From the NCBI GenBank assembly GCA_012932295.1, contig JAAONU010000001.1, positions 58,191,693-58,255,692 on the forward strand: DNA of 64,000 nucleotides, written 5' to 3'. Positions 13,575-27,398 of this stretch are shown here, piece after piece (the first letter of the stretch is position 1; each line of letters begins with the position of its first letter). The stretch is from Cyclina sinensis (lineage: Eukaryota > Mollusca > Bivalvia > Venerida > Veneridae). The notes beneath the pieces are model-generated. The model saw only the letters and a list, made by a program, of their open reading frames with translations. It was not told the origin of the DNA and searched no databases. The position numbers and the translations under genes were made by a program.

Positions 13575-14130
13575 TTAAGAATATCTAACAAGTCTTGAGC
13601 CACAAAAAAGTTTTCCCATCGGATCCTGGTTTTCTGCATTTATTTCAATTCTGTCTAATTCAACACCCCACTTGTCCGTCTCGACTTCTATCTGTAACAA
13701 ATAGTTTCCTTTAGACAGGACAACCGAGGGTCCAATCCTTCCAGAATTTCTAAACACGTTCCACTCATGGCCACTACGCCACTCCTCTTCTGTTGTAAAG
13801 TTTCCAATCTCAATTCCATTGATGATGATATAGATTAAATCCGAAGGTCCATCGTTTGAATAAACGATATCGTCAACGTACAATGTTACATTCTGGTCGT
13901 CTAAATACGGTTCAATACATAGGTCCAACTCTATAGAATGTGTTCGATTTGAGTCTTCCAGTCTTAGAGTTTTCAGTCTGTACGCCTGCGATCGCCAAAC
14001 CCAGTAATCACTTTGATCTTCTGTAAGTGCGTTTTCAAATTCAAAATGTTTTTGTATTTCGAAAGTAAACTGAGAGAAAACACAAGAGAATATATAGAAT
14101 AAAACTGCTGCATTTTATAAGAAATTCCAT
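13575..14130 (-). pseudogene. Secreted GHEWN-domain protein, paralogue B (broken after signal peptide)
   Basis: The minus-strand ATG at 14130-14128 opens a signal peptide (MEFLIKCSSFILYILLCFL...) that begins like paralogue C (MEF...). Its frame stops soon after. The domain is in the +1 frame from 14060: EIQKHFEFENAL, as in paralogue A, then WVWRS, LCIEP, YSNDGPSD, GHEWNVFRNSG, TDKWGVELD and LFCGSR, stopping at 13575-13577 (161 residues). One extra C at 14061 accounts for the shift. Upstream the domain frame has no ATG. The alternative is an unseen first exon: the sequence just before 14080 ends in a pyrimidine-rich run plus CAG and could be a splice acceptor. It is either a recent pseudogene, an assembly/read error, or a spliced gene. 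The domain itself is intact, with both family cysteines. Confidence 0.6.
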
Positions 14131-17100
14131 GCTGTGTGTATCGAAACTAAACCAGTAACTGTTGAAGAAGTCAAAACGTTACCTTTTTGGCAAATCTTAA
14201 TGAAACATTCATAGATGATGTAGGCAGGGATTGAGATCAATAATTGACGATGAAATGGGTTCGGCTTGTTTTGTTTTTTGTTATTGAAGAGCTTTCAATC
14301 GATTGTGGTACACCTCATTGGGTTTTATTTTGGTCATTTTTTATTTAAAACATTAAAATTGATGATGCCGAACCCTCCTTCACTAAATTTGCATTTCTCT
14401 TTGATGAAATATCTCGGTTTTGTTGTGGAAAAAGTACGGTTTAACACAAAAAACGCAGGATATGCAAATGATTCGCGACAGGAAGTACAAAAAAGATCTA
14501 AATTACTTTTAAAAAAAGTATTTGATAAATCTACGACATCATGTTTTTTTTTAACAAAACTCATTTTCTAAATGTTTATGGAGGTTTAGCAAGGAAGAAA
14601 ATCAACTCGTTTTTCTTTTCGACTTGTCTGTTTGTATAGAAAATACTTAGTGTTTCATTATTTTATTCTCAATGAATTTGTGATCAAGTTTTGTTATGAT
14701 TTTATACTGTTATTTTTTTTCATAGTTTTTATATAGATAGTTTCTTCCTATTTCGAAAACCAGTGGTGTACGAGGGTTGAAAGAAAGAGTTATCTAGTCA
14801 GACATTATTTCATATTAAAATTCACATTTATCATATTCAAGGTCTAACGAAAAGATCATGAAGAAATTAACGTGTTTTAAAATAGTTTGCAATAAAATGC
14901 TACCAATTTGTACTTAAATGAGATATTAAAAAGGCAAAGACTGTTGTGTGCAAGGTCTATTTTAACGTTCAACAAGTTTAATTAAGGATTTTTTCATTTC
15001 TACGATCACATACAAATAAAATTCATTTTATTTAATGAATGAGAACATATACGTTCTCTGCATTCAAAGTAGAATGAATCCTAATCAGTCATTTGTAAGC
15101 ATGCCAAGCATGAAACGCCGACTTCATAAATTCGTATTGTGACGCTTAAGGGTTAAACAATGATTTGTTTTAATTTATATCTTTTTACCGATGTCCCTAA
15201 GTCATTTGGGTATTATATTTTATGTTCAATATTTGTTCAATATTTGTTTAATTATGTCGAAGTGTACACCACCCTAAAGCCATCACGAAAATTGTGAAGG
15301 TGCTAACTTCACACCTACGCAAGTTTAATGTTCATTTGTACACAAGACACACACAAGTGTGACGGTAGGCAGAAATGTACGTAAAATATACATCCTGTGT
15401 ATTTTGTATAATTAACATCATAAATTTTAACATTTCGTTACACCTTTGTATTTAGATTGTTAAGATCTGATTGTCATCTGTTAGTGAATCTGCCAGGGGT
15501 GACTTGTAAACGGTCGACAGTGTTTTGCTGTGTTTGGTGTAAATATTTGTTGTATATCCAGTGTAAAAAACTTACGTAGATGCGAAGCTTACCATAACAA
15601 GTTTTCAACACATTTCTCGCAGTCGTAGGCAGAAATTCTTTCTTACCAAAAGTCATTGAAACCTACATAGGCTATTTCAAGTGCATTATAATTTTTCTTT
15701 GATGTGAAGACAAGATAGGGCAGCTTTGAAAAAGGGCTTTCAAAAGGTTAATGCAAACATTTTTTTCATTTGTATTTTTTCAATTTTTTTAGGAAAATAC
15801 TAAAGCATTAACATTTTAAATAGGGAAGATTATATGATTATCTTGTAATCTATTCACAATTGTATGATTGTTTCAGTACTATTTTGTCACAATGCATTAT
15901 GTCTACCATCGTCGGAACCCACAAGTGCTGATTCTGCCGATGAAGTGTATATGTACAGAGTACCTCTGGGTTACCGAGGATAGATGTCTACCAGTTTTAA
16001 AACTGTCGTAGGGTTACAACTACGTCAAACTCAATGACAAGATCTTGCAATAATAAGCACTATCTATCATGTTCCGTCGGTTCAAGAAACAAAAATGCAA
16101 TATGGAATACTATCCTTAAAGTACTGTCTCTAAGAAGGGCACGAAAAAGGTAACGCAGGCACAAGTATATATTTTCTTTACAATGAATGACTTTTAAACA
16201 GGTACAAAATAAATAAATATAAGTCATTGACCACAATCAAACGATTGTTCATTTAAAGTCAAATGAGTTAAAAGTTATGTTGTTTCATATTTTTAATTTG
16301 AAAAAATGCAGCTAACGCCTGAGCTGTATTCGGCGTAAACTGGGTACGGTGTAAATGCTTCACGTGCAACAAGTCTTATTCTAGTAATTTTATTTGTACA
16401 TCTATACGTTTCTGTAATAAGGCACAGTAGGCTTGCTTATCAATGAATAGATATATAAAACAAAGAAAAGTTGTACTTTTTGGTGTGCTATACCGTGTCA
16501 CTTTTTACTGCGATCTTAATATTCAGATTATCACAGATTTTTTTAATTCGAAAGAAACAAAAAAACAAACCACGACTACCTTCAATGATTGCTTGCGTCA
16601 GACCTTTGAAAATGTTGCTGTATATGTTGTCAGATTTATCTTTTAGGCTATTAATATTTTAGTATCTGTCGTGAACGTCGTGGCATTTTGTGTTACTATT
16701 AGACATAATTTTATCTAGATAGAGCATTCTTAAAGTGACATATATGTTCAAAAAGAACGGAAATTTTATGGTCATGAAAAATGTTTGAAACACAATATAT
16801 GTTTAGAAATATTGTAACTTTCACAAATTAATAACATACTATTGTTTTCTTCAAAGTATACAAAACATTATCATACAAAGTTTAACTGAAAAATTATAAA
16901 AGACCGGGCAAGACAAAAAAGATGTTATCATTTTGCAACTATGTTCAATAGAAATGAAACTGTTATATGCAATCATTAAATTTAGCTATAACCTAAACAA
17001 TTTTTGTTTTTCTGTGATTAGAAACAAATAGTTAATGTATATTTCAAAACGGTGATGGTCACTTTGAACACATATGTCACTTTAAGACAAAGTCTCTTGA

Positions 17101-17556
17101 TATTTCCAAAAATTGGCAACAATCAACAAAATGATCGGAGTTTTTCCTTCTAAAAATAGAAAAACTAAAAATAGACACAGAAAACTCCAAAACCTTTGTG
17201 TGTTTGATTCTTAGCGTACAATTACATTCTGATCGAATGCAACTCTCTACTATCTGGTAGGTCATGGATGTCACCAAGAAAACTGCCTTTTTGCCTTAAA
17301 AATACTAATCGCCAGTCATTTACCATTTAATTACATTGAGACCTTGAGCACAGTTCCTTCTATAACAGTGCACTCTTTAAAGGATGCAAAGCTTTACACA
17401 ATAATTACTGTTGTTTTAACAGCATGTTTCATGTGGGTTCAGTAGGACGGATTGTTCAAGTTTATGTCTCTCCTAATCAAAACAGTAATACTTAGATTTA
17501 ATTTTTTTTTAATAAATTATTTTCATTTCTTCTGATTTTCAAGATCTGTAGCAATA
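14131..17556. other. Intergenic, no gene seen
   Basis: No recognisable coding region or RNA gene. It is AT-rich with scattered short inverted repeats, for example GAGAAC...GTTCTC near 15040-15058. Confidence 0.4.
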
Positions 17557-17971
17557 CTACCGTTTGTAAAACTGATTAGAGTTTACACTGTTAGGTAAAG
17601 AACGAGACTCCTCGGTACACCTGTCAAAAATCAATTAAAGCGCCGCCCAATGTGTTTCTTTCAAACTCCTCCTTTTACCTGTCAATAGTGTCACTCTAGT
17701 GTCATTCTGTATACGAAATGGAAAAGAGTTTAGGAAAAAAATATTGAGTGAAGATTTCCGGTAGCAACGCAGCGACAATTACGACACAGCAACATGGCGC
17801 CGCCAAGGCACATTTTTCTGGTTGTGGGTAGATTTATTGACAGGTATACCTGAGAAAACTGCCTCGCTGTGATTAGATGATCAGTAAAGTGACAGTTTAA
17901 GCTACTGAAATAAACATCTTAACGTCACTTTTCCCAATACGTGAAACTCTAATCAGTTTAGCAAGCGGTAG
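17557..17971 (+). mobile_element. MITE copy 1 (non-autonomous DNA transposon)
   Basis: A 415-bp element with terminal inverted repeats of ~30 bp. It begins CTACCGTTTGTAAAACTGAT and ends with the matching complement (ATCAGTTTAGCAAGCGGTAG). TA stands on both outer sides, as expected of a 2-bp target duplication. A second copy in inverse orientation lies at 52319-52729 and matches along its whole length. It has no coding capacity. The superfamily is unknown. Confidence 0.8.
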
Positions 17972-20900
17972 TAAAGTTACAGGTCTTTAAAGACAACACG
18001 AAATTTTATAATTTACCAAAGGAGGCATAACCGTTTCTGGTGAATCACAAAATATTTAATGGATTATACAAGTACCTTATTTTACAGATATGTTATGTGA
18101 TTTTGACAAAACATGCATGCCTTTAAATGCAAAACTTAGGATCAAAAGTTGTACTGACATAACTAACCACACACCATGTCAGACATATGCCAATAAAAGC
18201 ATTAAAAACATGCATGTTTGGAGTCGAGAATATTTATTACATTTAGCTCGTGTTTGCACAGAGTCCCATCTAACACTTTGAAAACAAGGTGTCCTCTTAA
18301 AGCAGCTCGTTCACAGTTGGTCATTGACAAAGAATTTGATTTCAACTCTGTGAGAATTACGTCTATCAGTACCCACATCAGACGCATTGACGCCTAATGC
18401 AACATTTCTTGACTGTAAAAATTGGATAGTCTATAGCGTTACGAACGGTATAAAACCTAATTTAGAATTTCTATTTTCGTTTGCCATCACATGACTGATT
18501 ACATTCACTCTTCGTTCATGCGCTCTCATGATATCCGCAAAAACCACAGGCATTCGTTTCATGGATAAATGCCCCGAACCACTATATAACCAAAACAAGG
18601 TGCTAACGTTCTTAGGGTCACTTTACCTTACTTAAAACATGGTTTAAATTAATTGTCCCTCCAAACATCGCTATCAAAGTGTTGCAATAATATTGAAAAT
18701 GAAAGTATATCAGCTGATTCGAGTTTACTACAGGATCCGTTACAAAAACTGACCAATTTATTTTTTTTAATGCGTATTACAAACACTAACCTATACGAAA
18801 TCTGATGTGCAGAAAAAAAATGTTTTTAGTTTGAAAGGAGTTTTTGATAGCTATATTTAGAAAAAAAGTTTCAATTATCAAAGACAATAAGAGTTAAAAC
18901 GCATCTGTCAGAATCTGTTTGAAGTCAAGTGACCCTCAGATTCATTATTTTGAACTTTCATACTTTATTTTGGTTCTATAGTGGTTCGGTACATTTATTC
19001 ATGAAACGAAGCCTGTGCTTAGATTGGTAAAGACGCCATGTTGCGGAACGTTTCACGTGTTACAGCAAGCACCTGCTCTGGGGACACCCTATTCTATTTC
19101 TAACCGGAATTCCCTAAGTAGGCGTTTACGAAACATGCGTTTTCCGTGCAGTGTGACCTACGCGAGCTTAATTTTTTGTCAAAAAAACAAAGACTTCACC
19201 AACAGTAAGAGGGAGAGTAGGAAATATCTTTTTTTTTAATTTTACCGTTCAACTGACGAAGTTCAAAGTAACACAACATAAGCTACTCTTGATCATTCGG
19301 CTGAAGAAAAGAACAGAATAACATCTTTTTTTTCACTTTGACAAAAACAAGTACCGAGTATTCACAAGAACAAATAAAACCAAGTTATTCATTAACTAGA
19401 TCCAACATTTTTGGTCAAAAGTATTGTAAACCAGTCTTGGGGACGACGCTGATTCAGTTTTTGTACTTTATGTCTCCCCGTGATCGACACATTTATTTCG
19501 CAAATTATTAAAAAGTGACTAATTTACCACGATTAATATTAAAATTGTGTTGTTGTTGTTTTTAAATTTAACATCAATTTCATATTCAAAGACCTTGTAA
19601 TTTTTATAACATCATACAATTTGTCAAATTTATTAATAAATCAACTGCTTTATTTAAAAAAAAGACAAGTTCTGTATGCCCAACGATGGTGTTTTTGTTG
19701 AAAACATTGCAAATTGACATATTATTTCTATGTAAAACACAGAAAATGCAGATTAATATTTTGATATTTATCATCGTTTATCACAGAAATGGCCACCTTT
19801 ACCTCAGAAGTCTGAACAGTGCAATGTGACCCCTGGTGTACCTTGAAACATTCAATACAAGAGAAACATGATGATTTGAAAGTTTAAAAATCATTAATGC
19901 GAATATTTAATTTATTATAAATGCAAAACAGCATAATTTATCGTTTTAGAATGCTACACTTTTTTGCATTTGAAGCAAAATTTAGCAAGATAGGTGAAGT
20001 TTTCTCACATTTCGCAATAGTAAGAAAACATCAAAACTTGATGAAAACTCTTACAGCATTGATACAGCTACCGACGGATACCAGGTGAAAAACGTAAGTT
20101 CACATTGTCTATTCAAAATTGAGTTTGTTATCAACTTGATCCCGTTTTGTTTTGGTTTTACATTTGGTTCTCACCTTAAGATTCCGTATCTGCTTTAATT
20201 CTTACAATATTCAAAACTTAGAGCCTTATTTCAATATTTTACTTGTAAATAAAGCATTAAGCCTGAAAAAAGATCACACAGCACGATACAAGACAATGGA
20301 GGGCTTTCATATTTGCATGATTAATATGGTAATTTAATATATTGCAGTTATATTTATTTTCTTTAACTTTATTTATTATGTATCTCTTCTGCTACAGACA
20401 AATATTCAAAACACGTCTCTTTTGTAAGAATAAAGTTCTTGACATATCGCTGCTATCGGTACACTAAAAAGTAAATATTCCGTCGAAGATTTGATCAACA
20501 TAAACATAGCATGATTACTGATAACAGTCTTGAAAATTGAAGAAATCAGACATAGTGACAGGAATTACGCTAGAAATAACTTGTCTTTGAGATTATGCAA
20601 CTCAAATGGCAAAAGCGTGTGACTGGTAACGCTGTCAATAAGACTGATTCTGAGGTCATACAGAGATAATTTGAAAAAGGCCGCTTTGAAAGGAAATACT
20701 GAAATGTTTAAAAAAATGACAGATTTATTAAAATTCAGAGCTATTTTTGTATGTGTATAGCGGTGGTAACATACACTAATAAATTTAGGCGGCCCTCAAG
20801 ACTGTGCTGAAAGCAGTCTAAGTGACCAAATTAACTGCGACTACATGACCTTTGGAATGTAAAGGTTGAATAAATTTTAGGCTATATATAACGATAATAA

Positions 20901-23900
20901 TGTTCTTTGTTTACTGGCTCTAACGTCTGACCATAAGTTGTTAAGTACATTATTGACAGCTATCAATTAATAAACTTTCATTTTTACTTTCCAAAATATC
21001 GACATGAATCATTACAATCAACATTTTAGGAATAGTTTACAAACACAGCTATTAAGTTTGTTCAGTACAAAAGCAACAGGAGATCAACAATTTAAATTAC
21101 ACATGACTTGATTTTCATACTCAATGTAAGCTAAGTTGTTAAATGGACAATGTAAGTGCAATTCTTTCTTTCGGTATACCCACTACTGACAATCTGATAA
21201 GAAAGGTAAGCTCACTTCTATAACGTCTTTTTAGTTTGTTTTTCTTTTCTTATTTCAATTAGATACATATTTTTCTAGTGATTACTAAAATGTTTGTATG
21301 TCCAGTTAAAACTTTTTGTGCGGTAAAAGACTTAAGGTAATATATATAAATATAATTCCACCTGTCAGTTTAACCATGATACTCGCGGTTTTGTTCTGTT
21401 TGCTTTTTGCTTCACATCTGTGAAACATAGACTTTCGACAAAAATAAACAATTTGGTATGGACCCTTAAGCTGTGCACAACACTAGTTCATATTTTAATT
21501 TCAAAGATTTTCTGCAGAAATGCGGCCGCTTCTCTGAAATGCATACAAGTTGATAGGCTTTGATGATTTACTGTAGAACTGTTTCAGAACATTGGCTGTA
21601 AAAGGCTCGAATTTTAGAAATTATATAAGTAAAAGCACTTAAACAAGGTAAACCTTTCTTAGACTTGACTAGATGTACTGAACTTTTCCTAATCTTGACC
21701 CGATGAAGCCAAAATTGGAAATATTTGTTTTTAAACATTTTTTTCAGCCTAAAATAATTGAGTATGGAAGGCGAGATTACAAAAGGGATATGAATGAACG
21801 TATATTTTTTTAAAAGAACATGTATTTCATTTTTTGATAGTTACAATGTTTTAGTTCACTGACACCATGATAAAAATAATATATTGGTTATTTCTTTTTA
21901 GTAGTTCTTAAAAGTTTTCCTCGCTTTCATTTAACAAATTAGTCTCTTCAGATTCAAATTAGTCTGCATATCCATTGATATTTTTTTCTGTCTATATTGA
22001 ATGTATACATAAGGCATCTGATGTACGACGAGAAGTTTGTACAGTTAAAGACAATGAAACAATCTTCTGTTTTTCTTCTCCTTCTGACACCTGTTAGTAG
22101 GAACAAACATTATGCCTTTAATTAATATCTAATTTACTTGATCCTTCCAGCGTTGATAACTTTTGACCTACTTTATACACCAATCCATTTCTTGGCCGAA
22201 AGTGAGGTACTTATCCCGAATAGATGTTTACAGTTTTATCTTTGATTAAAAAAATCAAAAACGTTGAACAAAAAATATGACAGTTTTAGGAGACGATAAT
22301 TGGAGATTTTAGATAATTTTGAAATTAGCTGTTTTTATTAGAACGGCCATTATTATGTTGGACAAAATATTGTAGAGAACAGACTATGTTAAAGTGGTTG
22401 CACAACAAGAAATAATCATGGCACAGAAATGTCCCGTGTTAATTAAATTGACTGTGCCTGTATCAGGTGTACAATGCCCATCAATGTCGAATACCACCAC
22501 CAACAACACCAACAACATTTCATTAGCAGCTGGGCATATTAGCCTTTGGCTAACAGAACATCGAGAAACAGATAGATAAGCACACATGCATCGCAAAGAC
22601 AAAATACATTTTGCCTAAGTAAAACACTCAAGCTAGTTATTTGGGCTGTTTTACTGTATATGAATTTGCCCAAAATTTACACACACCTATAAGAATTATC
22701 TCATTTCTTGATGGCATAATTCTACAAAATTTGTTTATATTAGGACAAGCTATTTTTGGTAGAAACTTCCGTCTTATCTCAGAATATTTAGACCAAGTCA
22801 TTAAAAAGGGAGTACTAGTATTCAGATTCGATTAAGTTCTGACTGCAGTTGTTACATATTCTTTTGTTCCTTTCTATACCTTCGTATCTTCCTGTTTCTA
22901 TCGCCAAAAATTGAGAAGATAGTCGTCAAGAGGCAGAAAGTGTGATGAAATAATCATTGCCTATAATATCTTTGCTTTCAAATTCAAACTTTTCTTTGTA
23001 TTTAACATATGAGTCTAATGCCATTTCTGCTGAAACTGATCTCTTAGTCTTGTTCTAAGCATCTGAAAATAGCCTGTGTTAAGATTTTGCATTATTCCAC
23101 AGATATCTATATCCAAGCTCATCAAAGACACTTTATATATGTTTAGCCAAGTTATTACATCTGTTCGACTGAATAGTTAAACATTGGTCCGTAAATACTT
23201 TATACATAATCGACTCAGTATTGTCCATTTATTTTTAACCAATATTTAATTGCCCTTTCTTTTAATATTTCTTGTTTCAAATCACGTCAACGATCCTATG
23301 CCCGCTACTTATTTTGGATTCTACATATGTTAATTGACCAAACATATAGTAATTTAAATATGGTGCCCTTTTGAAATGTACAATACAAAAGAAATTTGTC
23401 ATAAATCAAAGGATCAATATCCCAGATGTCTTTTTCGCAACATGTTTTAGTATGCACCAGCGTTGAGTTTTTGTTGAATGATTTGTTTTGAAATGACAGA
23501 TGATTGAGCCTGTTATTGATATGCAATGTTGCTAAATTGAAATGTTGCTACAAAAACAGACCATTCAGAAAATGCTATAAATAATATTATGTATATTTTT
23601 GATAGATACGTTAAATAATGATATAATATTATCATAATTCAGGCATTCTTCTCTCTCTTTCTTTTTTTTGCAATTGTAATGTATGTCATTATTTACCGGT
23701 TAGGAATTTGGACTTAACGCAGTAAGAACGATCAAATGCCAAAAAGTCACGATGCTGTTCAAACACTTGTTTTTGCACTAGATAGTGGACTGTGAAACAA
23801 AAGTAGTTCTCTTTTTTACAGAGCTGAAGACAAAACAAAAACAACTTGTGAAGAAGAAGTCTGTTTCGTGATGTAATATTCAAACTTGAGACATCCCATC

Positions 23901-23906
23901 TGGAGG
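17972..23906. other. Intergenic, no gene seen
   Basis: About 6 kb between MITE copy 1 and paralogue C. No ORF with a recognisable motif, no RNA gene and no clear tandem array. Confidence 0.4.
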
Positions 23907-23907
23907 G

Positions 23908-23917
23908 TTTATTTAAG
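23908..23917 (+). promoter_or_regulatory. Possible TATA-like box of paralogue C
   Basis: TTTATTTAAG lies 26-35 bp before the ATG. This would put transcription start almost at the start codon, so the call is weak. Confidence 0.25.
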
Positions 23918-23942
23918 CAATTGACTAAGCATTGTTGTTAAA

Positions 23943-24524
23943 ATGGAATTCGGAAAACTTATACTTTTGATACTAGAATTGTATCACGTCGGAGGGATTT
24001 ATGTTGAAATTCAAAGAAGTGAAGAATTTGAGGACATTTTGAGAGAGGATCAAGATGACTTTTGGGTTTGGCGATCTGAGGCATCAAACCTGAGGACGCT
24101 TCGATTGGTTGATTTTAATCAAACTTATAGAGTAGAATTTAAAATTTGTATCGAGCCAATAGAAGGTGTAGACATTGTGACACTTTATCTAGATGATATA
24201 AGGTACGCAAATGATGGGCCGAATGATACAATTTTTGTGACTTTTGATGGAGAATATTGGGACGAATATTCTACGTACGAAAAATGGGCGCACGGCCATG
24301 AGTGGAATATATTTCGTAACACTGGAAGAGTAAATGAGACTAAATATTTAACAAGAGGTGAATATGTCATTGGCATTTCTTTAGAAACAGACAAGTGGGG
24401 ACTGGAACTTGATAAAATAAGGCTGATTGCAGAGTACCAAGAACTACATAGTTCAATTTTCTGTGGAGGCAGGATGATCAATGTGAACTCTGGAACTTCT
24501 ACAGATGAATGGATCATCTCCTAA
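23943..24524 (+). CDS. Secreted GHEWN-domain protein, paralogue C (intact)
   Basis: The only member of the four-gene family that is open from ATG to stop: 193 residues in one exon. Residues 1-18 are a hydrophobic signal peptide. The mature part has WVWRSEAS (41-48), ICIEP with Cys69, YANDGPND (88-95), GHEWNIFRNTG (118-128), TDKWGLELD (149-157) and IFCGGR with Cys174. The two cysteines recur in all members at matching places and probably form a disulfide. There is one sequon (NET at 131-133). The acidic Asn-Asp-Gly-Pro loop and regular strand pattern suggest a secreted beta-sandwich that binds a ligand such as a glycan or calcium; this is inference. It is the best reference for judging the breaks in A, B and D. 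A 23-bp minisatellite starts ~560 bp after the stop. Confidence 0.85.
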   Translation: MEFGKLILLILELYHVGGIYVEIQRSEEFEDILREDQDDFWVWRSEASNLRTLRLVDFNQTYRVEFKICIEPIEGVDIVTLYLDDIRYANDGPNDTIFVTFDGEYWDEYSTYEKWAHGHEWNIFRNTGRVNETKYLTRGEYVIGISLETDKWGLELDKIRLIAEYQELHSSIFCGGRMINVNSGTSTDEWIIS

Positions 24525-24960
24525 AACTTTATGTATTTACTGCTCTTGTCAAAGTCTACAAGTCCGTTTACAATTATTTTGATTTTACATTATAGTGTTT
24601 GTGTTAATGTATTTTGTTTGTCATATTATATGATTTTTACATCATTATTTGAAGATTTTAAATATCAGAATTACTTTATGCGTTGTTTTCGAGTTGAAAA
24701 TGTGTACAAGTAAATGTATATATCTTATTTAATGGATTTCCAATTGCATTGTAGATTAATGAGCATCAAACTTACATCTAAGTAATATTAATATGTTAGT
24801 TAAGTTTACTTTGACCTTAATCACAGGGTATATTTTTAATTGTTTACTGCTAATATTTTGATGTGTTTATAATGCTACAGAACATCAAATGATGGATTAA
24901 TTAAAATCATTTACTGTAGTGGTTCACCTGAGAAGAATGTTTAGCTGAAATTACATTATT

Positions 24961-24966
24961 AATAAA
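24961..24966 (+). terminator. Candidate poly(A) signal of paralogue C
   Basis: AATAAA ~437 bp after the stop of paralogue C, just ahead of the minisatellite. Confidence 0.35.
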
Positions 24967-25080
24967 ACTACTATTATTCTAACTGTTGCATCAATGTTCG
25001 ATTATTCTCATATTTGTTTGCTTTTTTTAAACTTTCTGAAATACAATTCCTTGCCATTAAAGAACTTGCTTTGCTCCCCT

Positions 25081-25426
25081 ATTCTTCTTTGCATGATTCA
25101 GTTATTCTTCTTTGCATGATTCAGTTATTCATCTTTGCATGATTCAGTTATTCATCTTTGCATGATTCAGTTATTCATCTTTGCATGATTCAGTTATTCA
25201 TCTGTGCATTATTCAGTTATTCATCTTTGCATGATTCAGTTATTCATCTTTGCATGATTCAGTTACTCTCCTTGCATGATTCAGTTAGTCTTCTTTGCAT
25301 GATTCAGTTATTCATCTTTGCATGATTCAGTTATTCATCTTTGCATGATTCAGTTACTCTCCTTGCATGATTCAGTTACTCTTCTTGCATGATTCAGTTA
25401 TTCTTCTTTGCATGATTCAGTTATTC
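25081..25426 (+). repeat. 23-bp minisatellite, 15 copies
   Basis: The unit ATTCATCTTTGCATGATTCAGTT (three copies short by a base or two) is repeated 15 times head to tail. CATGATTCAGTT is nearly constant. Variation (ATTCTTC, ATTCATC, ACTCTCC) sits in the first third of the unit. It lies in the 3' flank of paralogue C. Confidence 0.95.
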
Positions 25427-27398
25427 CCTCCAGCTAGTTTCTTCTTCATGCCTTGTTTCAACATATACATTTTTACTATGTAAATAATCTATTGTTATAT
25501 ATGACTCTTGTTTTCACAGGGAAAAAATGAAAATAATGCACAGTTTCATGATATGTCATCATTCTATAGATTTAAAACATTTACCAACAGACGTTTGAAC
25601 ATTTACGTAGAGACGTTTGAACATTTACGTAGAGACGTTTTAGAAAATTTAAATACTCAACAGTTTCATGCTTTATCTACACCAGAAATACGAAAAGACC
25701 ATAGAAACTTTTTACTTTTTTTTCGTAAGTTCCAATCTTACAAGACCTATTCTGTATCGTTTTAAAGAAAATTTTATTCATCTTTATTTTTGCAATGATG
25801 TGAACGTGAATATTTAACGTCATTCACGTTGCATGATGCAACTCAGACTTGACCTATATCATAAACAATTATGACATTGTCAGTTTTTGATGTTTTACAT
25901 TAAATTGAAAACCACAACCTATGTTAAAATATTTCATTATGTTATTTAGCATTGCATTCAAACTTCATATCTGTACTGAATAGCATTTCACCTTGACCTT
26001 GTATCGTTTTTCCATCTATTATACATTCATGTATATTATTCTTCATTTTAAGGTGTAAATGAATCTCAACTTGTTTTTCTTTATGTCTGTATTCATGTCA
26101 TTAATATGTAAATACCATTCATTTTGTCTTTTCTACAAATCAAATAAATTTGCATGTAATTTACAATGTTGTTTCAGAAATTTTATCTTTATATTGAAAG
26201 TAAAATTAATCTCACACCTGTTTTTTTTTTTTTTTTTTTTTTAATCCTGTAGGTGAGAAAGTTCAAGTGACCAGAAACAGAACAGACTTTTAATCAGATG
26301 CCGCTATTAATCATTAATATGGTAGTTTTTGTGCGTTTGTTATCACCTAACAGTCCAGAATACAAAACCTTTCCACACATTTAGCATGACATGCATTGTA
26401 ATCATCTAAATAGTGTCAAAACTGTCTGTGAATATTCGCACGAAGTCATACTTCAAAAATAGAACAAACACGATAATGTTGTGTAATATTCTATAGAAAT
26501 GATGACAAAATGTTACTTGACAATATCATTGTTTTGCTAAAGACTCGCACAGTGAAAGTTGTATTATTCCTGGTGGTAAAGATTTAGCAAATGTTTCTAT
26601 AGCAACATGATAAAACATGGAAGTAATGACAAAAGTCAAGAGGTTTTTTTTGACAACCCTTCTACACATGTGCAAATACTAATTTTTTTTAAAATCTTCA
26701 TTTCCCATCGTCATAACGAAATAGAAAAATAAACATCATTTTAATTTTTCGACAAAATGCATTTTCGTAACGTTTATAACGCAAACAACTTTACCATTTT
26801 GTAATTAAACCAGGACTTTTGAAACGGTGCGTGGCACTTAGAGGCAAACAGACACCTGAACAACCTACGGTTCAGGTAAACTTTGTGAAGAAATAATGAC
26901 TATTATATCATTAATTTAACCAATGAGTACATAATTATTAGCAAGTGTTTTTTTCAAATAGTTTTCAATTAATGATGTTACTTTTGTTGTTTTTTTTCCT
27001 TGCCGACAAAAACACCGAATGACGTTATTTTTGCTGTTGCGAAAGAGTTTCTTAATTTGCACATCTTTGATGTGCGTTAGATGTCAAACTGCCCATTTTT
27101 TATATCAGTTAAGTATTTTAATTTTTTCACTTGAAAGAACAATTAAATGGGCGTCAAAAGTACACCAATTCAATAGATGCAAATGGTTTTGACAAGAAAC
27201 AAAAAAATCATTCCTATGTTCAGAAATCGTTCAGAGGTCGTCGGAAAACAAGATGCAACAACATTTTGAAATTCTGTGCAGGATTGAATCTAAAAATAAT
27301 AACGTTGCGATATAAATGTATCCTACTATAGTTCGATATCCTTTCGACCACGACGCGTTTCATAACACGCTTATCCCGATATAGGAGGCATTAAGGAG
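25427..27398. other. Intergenic, no gene seen
   Basis: No gene. It contains a doubled 24-bp word (AGACGTTTGAACATTTACGT at ~25590-25637) and an uninterrupted T22 run at 26221-26242. Confidence 0.45.

Noticed and set aside
24185..24517. 110-codon minus-strand ORF
   Set aside because: Shadow on the opposite strand of paralogue C.
25081..25426. CRISPR-like array
   Set aside because: Units are head to tail with no unique spacers and the genome is animal; it is a minisatellite.
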